From contig CAWUXE010000013.1 in NCBI GenBank assembly GCA_963926475.1, positions 1 to 64,000 on the forward strand: 64,000 bases of DNA. The letters are read 5' to 3'. The stretch is from UBA2040 sp002384725 (GTDB lineage: Bacteria; Bacteroidota; Bacteroidia; Flavobacteriales_D; Crocinitomicaceae). Of this stretch, positions 53,359 to 62,062 are shown piece after piece. How positions within the stretch are numbered: the first letter of the stretch is position 1; every line of letters begins with the position of its first letter. Under the pieces are notes generated by a model, which worked only from the letters and a program-made list of their open reading frames with translations, ran no database searches and had not been told where the DNA came from. The translations under genes were made by a program, and so were the position numbers.

Positions 53359-54132
53359 TTAGTGTAGATTTTCTGGTATGGAGCAAACCGGAATGGGGTT
53401 CATTTTATGTTTATTGGCTGAATTATGGGATCGATAGATTTTTAGAACCTCAATTTGACGTTCGTTTAAACCTTTGTCACTTCCTGTATACTCCATTGCC
53501 CATTCCAATTCTGGATACGAGGCGCCAATTTGATCTTCGTCACTTCTCCCATCTTCCCATAGTCCGTCAGTGGGTTTGGCGTCAATAATTTCTTGAATGA
53601 CACCTATTTCTCTCCCCAGCGACCACACTTCTGTTTTCATGAGATCAGCAATTGGACTTAAGTCAACCCCTCCGTCCCCATACTTTGTATAGAACCCAAC
53701 GCCAAAATCCTCTACTTTATTTCCCGTGCCGGCAACTAAACATGAATTTGATTGTGAAACAGCATATAGCGTCAACATTCTTAACCGTGAACGTGTATTG
53801 GCCATAGCTAAATGATTATTCACTATGGAAGACGGTAAATCATTTTCCAATTGTGTAAAGCTTTGGGTCAAATCAATTTCCATTTCCTCCACATTCGGAT
53901 ACATGTTCTTCATGTGACGGATATGATTCTTCGCTCTGCCATGTTCAGCAATGGTTTGCCGAATGGGCATCGAAAGAAGAATTGTTTTTTTTCCTGTTAA
54001 GGCACACAAAGTTGAGGTAACCGCTGAATCAATACCACCAGATATTCCGATTACAAAGCCTTCCACTTTCGCAGAAACCGCGTATTCGGTCAACCAATTT
54101 GTTATATGATTAGCAACCTTCTCGAAATTCAT
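53359..54132 (-). CDS. nadE: NAD(+) synthase, ammonia-dependent type
   Basis: A 257-residue enzyme making NAD from nicotinate adenine dinucleotide. The ATP-pyrophosphatase loop is GISGGIDSAVTS near 29-40. Family segments LVAGTGNKVEDFGVGFYTKYGDGGVDL and GLWEDGRSDEDQIG are present (written here in parts: GTGNKVEDFGVGF, KYGDGGVDL). There is no glutaminase domain, so it uses free ammonia. It lies directly upstream of gldB on the opposite strand side of an OMP gene, an arrangement similar to the nadE-gldB neighbourhood of Flavobacterium. Confidence 0.94.
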   Translation of the reverse strand: MNFEKVANHITNWLTEYAVSAKVEGFVIGISGGIDSAVTSTLCALTGKKTILLSMPIRQTIAEHGRAKNHIRHMKNMYPNVEEMEIDLTQSFTQLENDLPSSIVNNHLAMANTRSRLRMLTLYAVSQSNSCLVAGTGNKVEDFGVGFYTKYGDGGVDLSPIADLMKTEVWSLGREIGVIQEIIDAKPTDGLWEDGRSDEDQIGASYPELEWAMEYTGSDKGLNERQIEVLKIYRSHNSANKHKMNPIPVCSIPENLH

Positions 54133-54137
54133 TATTT

Positions 54138-54944
54138 TTAGAATAAAACGCTCACTTTAAATAACAATTGACTTTGGGTCATGTTGTTAGAATAATAGTC
54201 GCGAGTTGGTGATGTGAGATTGTAGAGTGTTCTATTTTCTTCTTTCGCTTGGTTGTAAATAGGAACAAAACCATAGTAATATCCTAACTCAGCGCAAAGA
54301 GCAGTAGATCCTGAGAAATTCCATTCTGTACCAAAAGCAATTCCAGCCGAAGAACGAATTGGAATCATGTCTCTTGAAGCTTCCATGTTGCTGTTATCAG
54401 CAGCTACTGGTGTTCCAGATTCTAAATTATTATCAAAAGTAAATCCTTGGTCGTTGATTTTGTTACCCAGTAAAAAGCTAGTTCTCAAACCAAATTTAGC
54501 CGTATATTTAAAATCACCAAAGTATTTTGTGCTAAAGGCAAGCATAGTTGGCAAAGTCAAGTAAACGGGTTTTTGTTTTCTCTCTGTCCAATTGTACAAT
54601 GTTGACGTACCTTGAACGGCATCTTTATTTAATTCAATTTCCGAATCACCATCATACTCATAATAGCTTTTTCCAAAATCTGCTGAAGACTTGATTTTAT
54701 TTGTTTCAAAAGAAATATCGAGTCCAGTAGAAAAAGCGATTGTGTTGCTAAGGTCATAATTAGCAACCAAACCAATGCAGAATACAGATCCAACGCCATT
54801 CACCTCCATGCGTTTTGTAGCAGCTTTATTTAGGTTTAGTCCTGTAGTTATGCCAACTCCAGCATTAAATTTCTTATCTGAATCGGGTTGAGCGAATGCA
54901 GTTCCTGAAATTGCGATTAAAGAAAGTAAGATGTATTTTTGCAT
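54138..54944 (-). CDS. outer-membrane beta-barrel protein (OMP_b-brl type)
   Basis: A 268-residue protein with signal peptide (MQKYILLSLIAISGTAFAQ). Repeated amphipathic strands such as AGVGITTGLNLN, FCIGLVANYDL, TAKFGLRTSFLLG and a C-terminal QSQLLFKVSVLF with terminal Phe indicate an outer-membrane barrel of the PorT-like/OMP_b-brl_2 class. Function unknown. It is the first gene of an operon with nadE (five-base gap) and the M48 peptidase, divergent from gldB. Confidence 0.78.
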   Translation of the reverse strand: MQKYILLSLIAISGTAFAQPDSDKKFNAGVGITTGLNLNKAATKRMEVNGVGSVFCIGLVANYDLSNTIAFSTGLDISFETNKIKSSADFGKSYYEYDGDSEIELNKDAVQGTSTLYNWTERKQKPVYLTLPTMLAFSTKYFGDFKYTAKFGLRTSFLLGNKINDQGFTFDNNLESGTPVAADNSNMEASRDMIPIRSSAGIAFGTEWNFSGSTALCAELGYYYGFVPIYNQAKEENRTLYNLTSPTRDYYSNNMTQSQLLFKVSVLF

Positions 54945-54994
54945 AGTATTTTTTAATTAGCTACTAAAATTAAGAAGAAAACCTCACTTTTGGT

Positions 54995-55002
54995 TAATTT
55001 TG
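54995..55002 (+). promoter_or_regulatory. -7 promoter box for gldB
   Basis: TAATTTTG matches TAnnTTTG and ends 22 bases before the gldB ATG. Confidence 0.45.
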
Positions 55003-55024
55003 ACTGAAATATTAATCATTAAAA

Positions 55025-56032
55025 ATGTCAATACAGAAGGGTTTTGGAGCAATCGCACTCCTAATAGTGTTTTTATCGTGTAAAGGAGATCCTCTTGACA
55101 TAGATTCGTCTAAGTTAAAGGTGGATATAGCTTATTACAACATGGATTCCATATTTGTGCATTCGACACCTGAAGAATTGGTAAATTGGAACAAAAGGTT
55201 TAAAGCCGAAATTAATGATGCATACATGTACGAATTGGGTGTTGGACTTCGCCTGGAAAACGATGATGACAGCACGATTTTAGTCAACATAGCTAATTTT
55301 GCATCGGATACTTTTATGTTGAAATTCGAGAAGAGAATCCAAGAGAAATTTCCCAATTTATTTGAGAAACACCGAACTATAGCGTTAGGATTTCGCAATT
55401 TGAAATATCATTTCCCGAAGTTGAAAATACCGCAGTCTATCATTTTTGCCAATACAGTTTTCCAAAGTAGCGCTTTTGCCACGCAGGAAGACCTGATGAT
55501 TGGAGTAGAAAGATATTTGGGACACGATGATGATTTGATTCAAAGTTTGCCTTCGCAATATTATTACGAATGGATCAAAGAAGGTTTTGAAGAAAAATAT
55601 ATGGAACGAGATGCAGTAGCCAATTGGGTGATAACGCATTTGGTCATTATGGAAGAGGGAAATTTGGCGGAAAACATGATCAATTGGGGTAAGATTCTAT
55701 ATTTCACAGAAGCGGCTTTCCCAGATAAATCAGACCATCTAATCATTCGTTATTCACCAGAAGATTTAAATTGGGCGAACGAAAATGAAGCCTCCTTTTG
55801 GAAATATTTGAAAAAGGAGAAAATGTTATTCAATACAGACCAAGACGAGTCTATCAATATGTTGGCTCCAGGACCTTTTACAGCTGGTTTACCCGAAAAA
55901 GGCCCCGATCGTTTGGGACAATTCTTAGGGTGGAAAATAGTCCGAAGTTTTATGGACAAAAATGAAATCACCTTAGAACAGTTGTTAAACACGAAATACA
56001 ATAAAATTTTAACGGCCTACGAAATAGATTAA
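55025..56032 (+). CDS. gldB: gliding motility lipoprotein GldB
   Basis: A 335-residue lipoprotein (lipobox VFLSC, Cys19). The mature protein matches GldB: early VDIAYYNMDSIF-like segment (LKVDIAYYNMDSIF), PNLFEKHRTIALGFRNLKYHF, a central EEGNLAENMINWGKILYFTE, and the end GWKIVRSFMDKNEITLEQLL. The fold is a DUF2268-like/metalloprotease-related domain without an obvious HExxH. GldB is required for gliding in Flavobacterium. It is followed by gldC after five bases, the classical order. Confidence 0.9.
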   Translation: MSIQKGFGAIALLIVFLSCKGDPLDIDSSKLKVDIAYYNMDSIFVHSTPEELVNWNKRFKAEINDAYMYELGVGLRLENDDDSTILVNIANFASDTFMLKFEKRIQEKFPNLFEKHRTIALGFRNLKYHFPKLKIPQSIIFANTVFQSSAFATQEDLMIGVERYLGHDDDLIQSLPSQYYYEWIKEGFEEKYMERDAVANWVITHLVIMEEGNLAENMINWGKILYFTEAAFPDKSDHLIIRYSPEDLNWANENEASFWKYLKKEKMLFNTDQDESINMLAPGPFTAGLPEKGPDRLGQFLGWKIVRSFMDKNEITLEQLLNTKYNKILTAYEID

Positions 56033-56037
56033 AAAAG

Positions 56038-56382
56038 ATGAGCGATACGATTAAAAGCACTTCAGAAATAAAAATCCAAATTGGATTGGATGAGAATAAT
56101 TTACCCGTTGCGATGAAATGGGATGCTCCGGATGGAGGTGTAAAAAATGAGGAGGCGAAAGGAATGATGTTGGCATTGTGGAATGCGAAAGAGAAGAATA
56201 CCATGAAAATGGATCTTTGGACAAAAGACCTTTCTATTGAAGAAATGAAACAGTTTTTTCATCAAACATTGCTGACAATGGCAGATACTTTTGAGAAAGC
56301 TACGGGTGAAGCAAAGATTACCGCTGATTTGAGAGATTATTGTTATCACTTTGCGGAAAAAATGAACATCCTACCAGAATAA
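56038..56382 (+). CDS. gldC: gliding motility protein GldC
   Basis: A 114-residue soluble protein: STSEIKIQIGLDENNLPVAM, KWDAPDGGVKNEEAKGMML, then IEEMKQFFHQTLLTMADTFE. This is the conserved GldC pattern. No signal peptide. Loss of GldC reduces but does not abolish gliding in Flavobacterium (established). It is immediately followed, with no gap, by the DUF2797 gene. Confidence 0.93.
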   Translation: MSDTIKSTSEIKIQIGLDENNLPVAMKWDAPDGGVKNEEAKGMMLALWNAKEKNTMKMDLWTKDLSIEEMKQFFHQTLLTMADTFEKATGEAKITADLRDYCYHFAEKMNILPE

Positions 56383-57168
56383 ATGAAGGGTATTTTACAT
56401 AAAATGAATGTTGACCTAAAAGATCAGGTGCAATACTCCTTGATTTGGAATGGAGGATTGGCCATGAATGATTTTATAGGAAAGGAAATTCGACTTGAGT
56501 ATGATGGTAAGATTGTTTGTCAAAATTGTAGCAAGCAAACGAAAAAGTCGTTTGGCGAAGGTTTTTGTTATCCTTGCTTTATTTCTGCTCCACAAGCTGC
56601 TGAGTGTATTATTCGTCCTGAATTGTGCAGAGCACATTTGGGCGAAGGTAGAGACGTGGAATGGGAGAAAAAACACCACAATCAGCCACATGTGGTTTAT
56701 TTGGCTGCAAGCGATAGAGTGAAAGTAGGTGTCACCAGATCAATGAATGTGCCTAGCAGATGGATCGATCAAGGAGCGATGGAAGCAATTCGAATTGCTG
56801 AAACGCCAAATCGGTATGAAGCAGGACGTTTAGAAGTGGAATTAAAAGCGATGTTTGCGGATAAAACGAATTGGCAACGTATGCTCAAAAATGAGTTCGA
56901 CGGTGACATTGATTTAGAAGAAGAGAAGTGGTCTTTGCACGAGCAATTACCGTCAGATTTGACCGAATATTTTTCCGAGAATGATGAAATTATTTCGATT
57001 AATTATCCTGTTTTGGAATACCCAACTAAAGTGAAGAGTATGTCATTTGACAAAACACCACTAGTGGAAGGGAAGCTGATGGGAATCAAAGGTCAATATC
57101 TGCTTTTTGATGAAGGTCGTGTTTTGAACATCCGCAAACATACAGGTTATGAAATTGAAATATCTTAA
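56383..57168 (+). CDS. DUF2797 domain protein
   Basis: A 261-residue soluble protein. A Cys-rich segment at about residues 46-70 (CQNCSKQTKKSFGEGFCYPC) suggests a zinc site, followed by CIIRPELCRAHLGEGRD and the core VVYLAASDRVKVGVTRSMNV then PSRWIDQGA, the hallmark of DUF2797. Part of this core resembles a GIY-YIG nuclease strand (VYL...KVGVT), but no activity is established. Starts at ATG directly after the gldC stop; an internal ATG (MNVDLKDQ) is an alternative. Its end overlaps the next gene by 20 bases. Confidence 0.85.
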   Translation: MKGILHKMNVDLKDQVQYSLIWNGGLAMNDFIGKEIRLEYDGKIVCQNCSKQTKKSFGEGFCYPCFISAPQAAECIIRPELCRAHLGEGRDVEWEKKHHNQPHVVYLAASDRVKVGVTRSMNVPSRWIDQGAMEAIRIAETPNRYEAGRLEVELKAMFADKTNWQRMLKNEFDGDIDLEEEKWSLHEQLPSDLTEYFSENDEIISINYPVLEYPTKVKSMSFDKTPLVEGKLMGIKGQYLLFDEGRVLNIRKHTGYEIEIS

Positions 57169-58438
57169 TTTACTTTTTCTTCTTTTTGTTTTTGGAAGTG
57201 CCCAAAGTCAGTTTCAATGGAATTGGACACAAATGGCGAACATGCCGATGCGCACTTCTAATAATGCTGTTGCATCTTTCAATTCAATAACCGGGCAAAG
57301 TTATCTGTATTCTTTTGGCGGAATAGACAGTACAAAAACCAGTTCTGGAATACACCAACGAACTTTTTCAATGAATTTCTTGTCGAATTCATGGACGGAA
57401 ATTGCTCCTTTACCAGATACTTTAGGTAAAATTGCCATGGGCGCGAATTGCATCGGTGGAAAAATTTATATTATTGGTGGGTATCATGTTTTTCCGAATG
57501 GAAATGAAATTTCATCCAATAAAGTGCATGTATTCAATCCAAATTTGGAAGTTTTTGAAGCAGACGGAGCACCAATTCCAGTTCCTATTGATGACCACGT
57601 TCAATGTGTTTACAAAGACAGCCTAATTTTTGTGGTCACGGGCTGGTCGAATACAACAAACAAGGCAGATGTTCAAATTTACGATCCTACTTTGAATCAA
57701 TGGACGGCAGGAACTTCGGTGCCGAATAATTTTAATTACAAAGCATTTGGAGCATCCGGTTATATCATCGGTGACACCCTTTACTATTTTGGGGGTGTGA
57801 CATCGGCTTCTAGTTTTATTGCAAGAGATTATATGCGAAAAGGATATATCAATCCAAATGACCCAACTGATATTACGTGGTCGACAATGACACCTGCTCC
57901 AGGCGGTACTGGTTATCGAAGTGCCTGCAGTGCGAGCGGTCAGACGGTGTTTTGGATCGGTGGTGCGTCGGTAGGATATAATTTCGACGGAATTGCCTAC
58001 AATGGCTCTGGCGGTGTTCAACCGGACACGAGAATTCTACATTTGAATTCGCCATCTAACTCTTATCAAAACAATGCATCAGAACCTTTTGGCGTGATGG
58101 ATTTGCGAGGAATTGGCGAATTGGGATCTGGTCGATGGTTGATTTGTGGTGGAATGGATAGTAATCAAGTGGTGACGAATCGTGCTTTTTTATTGACGAG
58201 CCCAAGCTTGAATTTAAAGGAGGAGAAATTAAAAGAAACTTTTTTTATCAGCTACACGGAGATTGGCGTAAATGTTCACAGCAAAGAATTGATGAATTAT
58301 CAGTTAGTTTCAATGGATGGTAAAACGGTGAAAACAATTTCTTTAACAGAAAACTGGGAGATTCCATTTGGAGATTTCCCTGGCGGAGTATACTTTATTC
58401 AGACTGACAATTATAGTCAAAAAATCATTTTAAACTAA
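57149..58438 (+). CDS. secreted kelch-repeat protein with partial T9SS sorting domain
   Basis: A 429-residue protein with signal peptide (MKLKYLNLLFLLFVFGSAQS). Kelch-type propeller repeats are visible: WTQMANMPMRTSNNAVA, LYSFGGIDS, WTEIAPLPDTLGKIAMGA, KIYIIGGYHVF, WTAGTSVPNNF and TLYYFGGVTS. The last 65 residues (VNVHSKELMNYQLVSMDGK, PGGVYFIQTD, QKIILN) resemble the second half of a type A T9SS sorting domain but lack the opening YPNP strand. Export by T9SS is therefore plausible, not certain. The start codon lies within the end of the DUF2797 gene. Confidence 0.78.
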   Translation: MKLKYLNLLFLLFVFGSAQSQFQWNWTQMANMPMRTSNNAVASFNSITGQSYLYSFGGIDSTKTSSGIHQRTFSMNFLSNSWTEIAPLPDTLGKIAMGANCIGGKIYIIGGYHVFPNGNEISSNKVHVFNPNLEVFEADGAPIPVPIDDHVQCVYKDSLIFVVTGWSNTTNKADVQIYDPTLNQWTAGTSVPNNFNYKAFGASGYIIGDTLYYFGGVTSASSFIARDYMRKGYINPNDPTDITWSTMTPAPGGTGYRSACSASGQTVFWIGGASVGYNFDGIAYNGSGGVQPDTRILHLNSPSNSYQNNASEPFGVMDLRGIGELGSGRWLICGGMDSNQVVTNRAFLLTSPSLNLKEEKLKETFFISYTEIGVNVHSKELMNYQLVSMDGKTVKTISLTENWEIPFGDFPGGVYFIQTDNYSQKIILN

Positions 58439-58441
58439 GTT

Positions 58442-59107
58442 TTGGGAAAAGACAAATTAAGACGTTTCGCAGCAGTTAAAGATTATCCAAATTTCTTTGA
58501 GCCAACCATCGGCGAAGTTTCAGAAATGAAAGGTAAATGGAAAGAACATTTTGGAAATGACCATCCAATTACCTTGGAATTGGGTTGTGGAAAAGGAGAA
58601 TACTCCGTCGGATTAGCAAAAAATTTTCCTGACAGGAACTTCATTGGGGTGGACATCAAAGGTAGTCGAATGTTTATAGGCGCTACTGAAGCCTTGGGAA
58701 ACGAAATGGACAATGTGGCGTTTTGCCGTACGAAAATCGATTTTATTCAAGACAGTTTCGCCGAAAATGAAATTGACGAAATTTGGTTGACTTTTTCTGA
58801 TCCTCAGCCTAAAAAACCGAACAAACGATTGACTTCTTGGCGATTCATTGACAAATACCGAAAGTTGTTGAAGCCCGGTGGAATCATTCACTTAAAAACA
58901 GACAGTGATTTGTTGTTTGAATTCACTACGGAAGAAATTAAGGAACGTGAATACGAACCGCTTTTGATAACATGGGATTTGTACAACGATCTTTCGGACG
59001 ACATTGATCAAGTAACACGCGATATTTTTCATATTAAAACGCATTACGAAAAACTCTTTACCGAAAGAGGAAGCGTGATAAAGTATTGTAAGTTTAAGGT
59101 GTCGTAA
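58442..59107 (+). CDS. trmB: tRNA (guanine-N7-)-methyltransferase
   Basis: A 221-residue SAM-dependent enzyme that forms m7G46 in tRNA. The SAM-binding motif is ITLELGCGKGEYSVGLA. Further hallmarks are NFIGVDIKGSRMF, LTFSDPQPKKPNKRL and IIHLKTDSDLLFEFT. The start is TTG at 58442 (MGKDKLRRF); no ATG gives the expected N-terminus. It begins three bases after the kelch gene and ends the gldB operon, convergent with clpX. Confidence 0.94.
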   Translation: MGKDKLRRFAAVKDYPNFFEPTIGEVSEMKGKWKEHFGNDHPITLELGCGKGEYSVGLAKNFPDRNFIGVDIKGSRMFIGATEALGNEMDNVAFCRTKIDFIQDSFAENEIDEIWLTFSDPQPKKPNKRLTSWRFIDKYRKLLKPGGIIHLKTDSDLLFEFTTEEIKEREYEPLLITWDLYNDLSDDIDQVTRDIFHIKTHYEKLFTERGSVIKYCKFKVS

Positions 59108-59120
59108 AAACGAAATTATC

Positions 59121-60344
59121 TTACGCCACTTTCAGTTTCGCCACTTTCGATTTCGAGAAATGATCACGAGCATATTCTAATGTTACTTTGTATGTTTTAA
59201 TATCGCTTGAAGGCAATTCAAACATAGCTTCGGTAAGTATTGCTTCACAAATGGAACGAAGACCACGAGCTCCTAATTTGAATTCAATCGCTTTTTCAAC
59301 AATGAAATCTAATACAGGACCATCGAAGGTCAATTGAATTCCATCGATATCAAACAATTTCAAATACTGTTTCACCAAAGCATTTTTGGGCTCCGTCAAA
59401 ATTCGTTTTAAACTTTCAGCATCCAATGGTTCCAAGTACGTTAAAACTGGGAAACGACCAATCAATTCGGGAATCAAACCAAAAGTCTTGATGTCCGTTG
59501 GATTTACGTATCTCAGCATTCCTTCACCATCCACTCGTTCTTCATCGTTGGATGAGAACCCGATAGTTTGGCGGTTTACACGAGAAGCAATAATTCTTTC
59601 AATGCCATCAAATGCACCTCCACAAACGAAAAGGATGTTTCGGGTATCGATTTGAATCATTTTTTGCTCTGGGTGTTTTCTTCCTCCTTGCGGCGGAACA
59701 TTCACTACCGTTCCTTCCAATAATTTCAATAAGGCTTGTTGCACTCCTTCACCCGAAACATCACGTGTGATAGAAGGGTTGTCGCTTTTACGCGCAATTT
59801 TATCAATCTCATCGATGAAAACAATTCCGTTTTGTGCTGCTTCTACGTTGTAATCTGCTGTTTGAAGTAAACGTGACAAAATGCTTTCAACGTCTTCACC
59901 CACATAACCCGCTTCCGTTAGCACGGTAGCATCGGCAATACAAAATGGAACGTTCAACATTTTCGCAATGGTCTTTGCCAATAATGTTTTACCCGTACCC
60001 GTTCTTCCAACAAGAATTACATTCGATTTTTCAATTTCTATATCGTCTTTCTTAACAGGTTGATTCAAACGTTTGTAATGATTGTAAACAGCAACAGAAA
60101 GTACTTTTTTCGCATCCAATTGACCGATAACATACTCATCGAGTTTGTCCATGATTTCCATTGGCTTCAGTATGTTGACAGGATGAGCGGCACTTTGCTC
60201 ACGACTGTTCATTTCTTCTTCTTGAATGATATTGTGCGCTTGCGTAATGCAGTTATTGCAAATATGCCCAGTTACACCAGCGATTAACAATTCGACATCT
60301 TCACGACTTTTTCCACAGAATGAACAACTTGTATCTTTTTTCAC
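59121..60344 (-). CDS. clpX: ATP-dependent Clp protease ATPase subunit ClpX
   Basis: A 407-residue AAA+ unfoldase that feeds ClpP. The N-terminal zinc-binding domain has Cys7, Cys10, Cys29 and Cys32 (CSFC and CNNC). Walker A is GRTGTGKT (113-120), Walker B VFIDEIDKIARKS. RYVNPTDIKTFGLIPELIGRFP is also typical (seen as GLIPELIGRFP). The preferred start is GTG at 60344 (VKKDTSC); an upstream TTG would fall in the promoter's -33 element. It follows clpP but has its own promoter. Confidence 0.95.
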   Translation of the reverse strand: MKKDTSCSFCGKSREDVELLIAGVTGHICNNCITQAHNIIQEEEMNSREQSAAHPVNILKPMEIMDKLDEYVIGQLDAKKVLSVAVYNHYKRLNQPVKKDDIEIEKSNVILVGRTGTGKTLLAKTIAKMLNVPFCIADATVLTEAGYVGEDVESILSRLLQTADYNVEAAQNGIVFIDEIDKIARKSDNPSITRDVSGEGVQQALLKLLEGTVVNVPPQGGRKHPEQKMIQIDTRNILFVCGGAFDGIERIIASRVNRQTIGFSSNDEERVDGEGMLRYVNPTDIKTFGLIPELIGRFPVLTYLEPLDAESLKRILTEPKNALVKQYLKLFDIDGIQLTFDGPVLDFIVEKAIEFKLGARGLRSICEAILTEAMFELPSSDIKTYKVTLEYARDHFSKSKVAKLKVA

Positions 60345-60387
60345 CTTATATTTTTTATGCTTGAACGCTTCCAAGACTAGTATCCCA

Positions 60388-60419
60388 CAAAAGTACGGAT
60401 AAATAGGGGTGCGCACCAA
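60388..60419 (-). promoter_or_regulatory. clpX promoter (-33 TTG, -7 TACTTTTG)
   Basis: On the minus strand TTG at 60419-60417 and TACTTTTG at 60395-60388 are 21 bases apart. This places the start of transcription near 60383, about 40 bases before the GTG start codon. Confidence 0.6.
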
Positions 60420-60423
60420 ATGA

Positions 60424-60452
60424 AAACGGGAAGCTTTTGAAGGCTTCCCGTT
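60424..60452 (-). terminator. terminator after clpP
   Basis: AACGGGAAGC pairs with GCTTCCCGTT around TTTTGAAG, followed on the minus strand by a TTTTC tract. It separates clpP from clpX. Confidence 0.75.
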
Positions 60453-60475
60453 ATTTTATATTATTTTAGGTTGAA

Positions 60476-61141
60476 TTATTTCGGTCCTCTGTCCAAAACT
60501 TCATCTACCATTCCATATGCTTTCGCTTCGTCTGCAGTCATCCAGTAATCTCTATCTGAATTTTCCCACACCTTATCGTAGGTCTGACCACTATGTAAAG
60601 CAATGATATCGTACAATTCTTTTTTCAATTTTTGAATTTCTCGAGCTGTAATTTCGATATCAGACGCTTGTCCTTGCGCTCCACCCAAAGGTTGGTGAAT
60701 CATAACGCGTGAATGTTTCAAAGCGGAACGTTTTCCTTTTGTACCTGCGCACATCAAAACGGCTCCCATTGAAGCGGCCATTCCTGTACAAATCGTTGCC
60801 ACATCTGGTTTGATGTATTGGATAGTATCGTAAATACCTAATCCAGCGTAAACTCCACCGCCTGGAGAGTTTAAGTAGATTTGAATGTCTTTTTTCGGGT
60901 CAACTGACTCCAAGAACAACAACTGTGCATTGATGATATTGGCCACTTGATCATTGATTCCTGTTCCCAAGAAAATGATTCTGTCCATCATCAAACGCGA
61001 GAAAACGTCCATTTGTGTCATGTTCATCGGGCGTTCCTCAATGATATAAGGTGTAACTGATGATTCGATATAGTGTCCCAAATGCATGGAGTTAATTCCC
61101 AAGTGTTTGGTTGCGTATTTATTAAATTCGTTTTGGTCCAT
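60476..61141 (-). CDS. clpP: ATP-dependent Clp protease proteolytic subunit ClpP
   Basis: A 221-residue serine peptidase forming the tetradecameric Clp chamber. Catalytic Ser124 is in TGMAASMGAVLM and His149 in RVMIHQPLGG; YLNSPGGGVYAGLGIYDT and the acidic EITAREIQ region are typical. An N-terminal propeptide of about 20-30 residues is expected. It lies upstream of clpX on the same strand but is separated by a terminator and a second promoter. Confidence 0.96.
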   Translation of the reverse strand: MDQNEFNKYATKHLGINSMHLGHYIESSVTPYIIEERPMNMTQMDVFSRLMMDRIIFLGTGINDQVANIINAQLLFLESVDPKKDIQIYLNSPGGGVYAGLGIYDTIQYIKPDVATICTGMAASMGAVLMCAGTKGKRSALKHSRVMIHQPLGGAQGQASDIEITAREIQKLKKELYDIIALHSGQTYDKVWENSDRDYWMTADEAKAYGMVDEVLDRGPK

Positions 61142-61259
61142 AATTGATTTGTGTATTTTGAAAGATAAAGTTAAAAATTAATTGGAATTGCTTTTGTTCG
61201 ATTGCCCAATTCTATCCACAGATGCTTGTTTTTTGTTTAGTTTTAACCAAGATTAACGA

Positions 61260-61975
61260 ATGGAAGGCTATCTAAATATAAAGAATGAAAGAATTCTGTT
61301 TTCTCCGTTGAATTGGTGTCGGGGATATGTTTCGCGATCTATTGCTATGCTTCAAGTCTTAATCGAAAACTATAACCACGTTACAATCGCTTGCACGGAC
61401 GAACATCGAAAGATTTATTAAGAATATCTAGAAAATGTCGCTTTCATTTCAGAGGCAAAGGAAATTTTGGCTTGGATTTATTCCTATCACTTAAAGATCT
61501 CCGAAGATTCGAGGAAAAGGAACAAAACAGGTTAGATACTCTGCAAGCAGAAAAAAACTTCACGATAATATGGAGAGAGAATCGTTATTTCTCTTGTTCA
61601 GTTTCAGCAAAATCTATTTTTATTACCTATCAAGTTACTTTGTTTTTACCGTGGTATTTGTCGATGGTGTGAGAATTCATTATGGCTTAATGAACATGTT
61701 TGATGAAGTTTGGATAGTCTATGATGCGAAGATTCGTCTTTCGGGCAAACTCAGTGAAAAAGTTCGTGCTATAAAAATTCCTGCTCATTACATTAGTTTA
61801 CTTTCTGGGTTCAAGAACGTGATAATGAAAGAATCAAAACAGGCAAGTTGGTTTTTGTTAGCGGTCCTGAACCTTATGCAAATCAATTCTATCAGTTGCA
61901 AAAAGTCAAAATAGAAAACAAGGAATTTTGTCATAAATATATTAGGTCAAAGGAGCTCAACCACATAGTATGGTC
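61260..61975 (+). pseudogene. decayed MurG/TIGR00661-like glycosyltransferase
   Basis: From ATG at 61260 the frame reads RILFSPLNWCRGYVSRSIAM, the degenerate form of the family start ILYxPLNWGLGHxxRS, and stops at TAA 61419-61421. Homology continues in other frames: FRGKGNFGLDLFLSLKDL and SIFITYQVTLFLPWYL (from about 61450), then MNMFDEVWIVYDAKIRLSGK, and finally LVFVSGPEPYANQFYQLQKV near 61850-61900. At least three frameshifts and one stop are needed to join them. Gly residues of the N-terminal loop are changed. The gene is non-functional. The first 118 bases of the gap before it show nothing recognisable. Confidence 0.8.
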
Positions 61976-62009
61976 TTACATCGTGAAAGGTATTGAAATT
62001 ATAAAACAT

Positions 62010-62047
62010 AAAAAAATCCCCCTCGGACAAGCCAAGGAGGATTTTGT
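62010..62047 (-). terminator. terminator of the TPR/OmpA-like lipoprotein gene
   Basis: AAAATCCCCCTCG pairs imperfectly with CAAGGAGGATTTT around GACAAGC; on the minus strand a T-run follows. It lies 16 bases after the stop codon at 62063. Confidence 0.7.
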
Positions 62048-62062
62048 AATAGTTTTTATATT

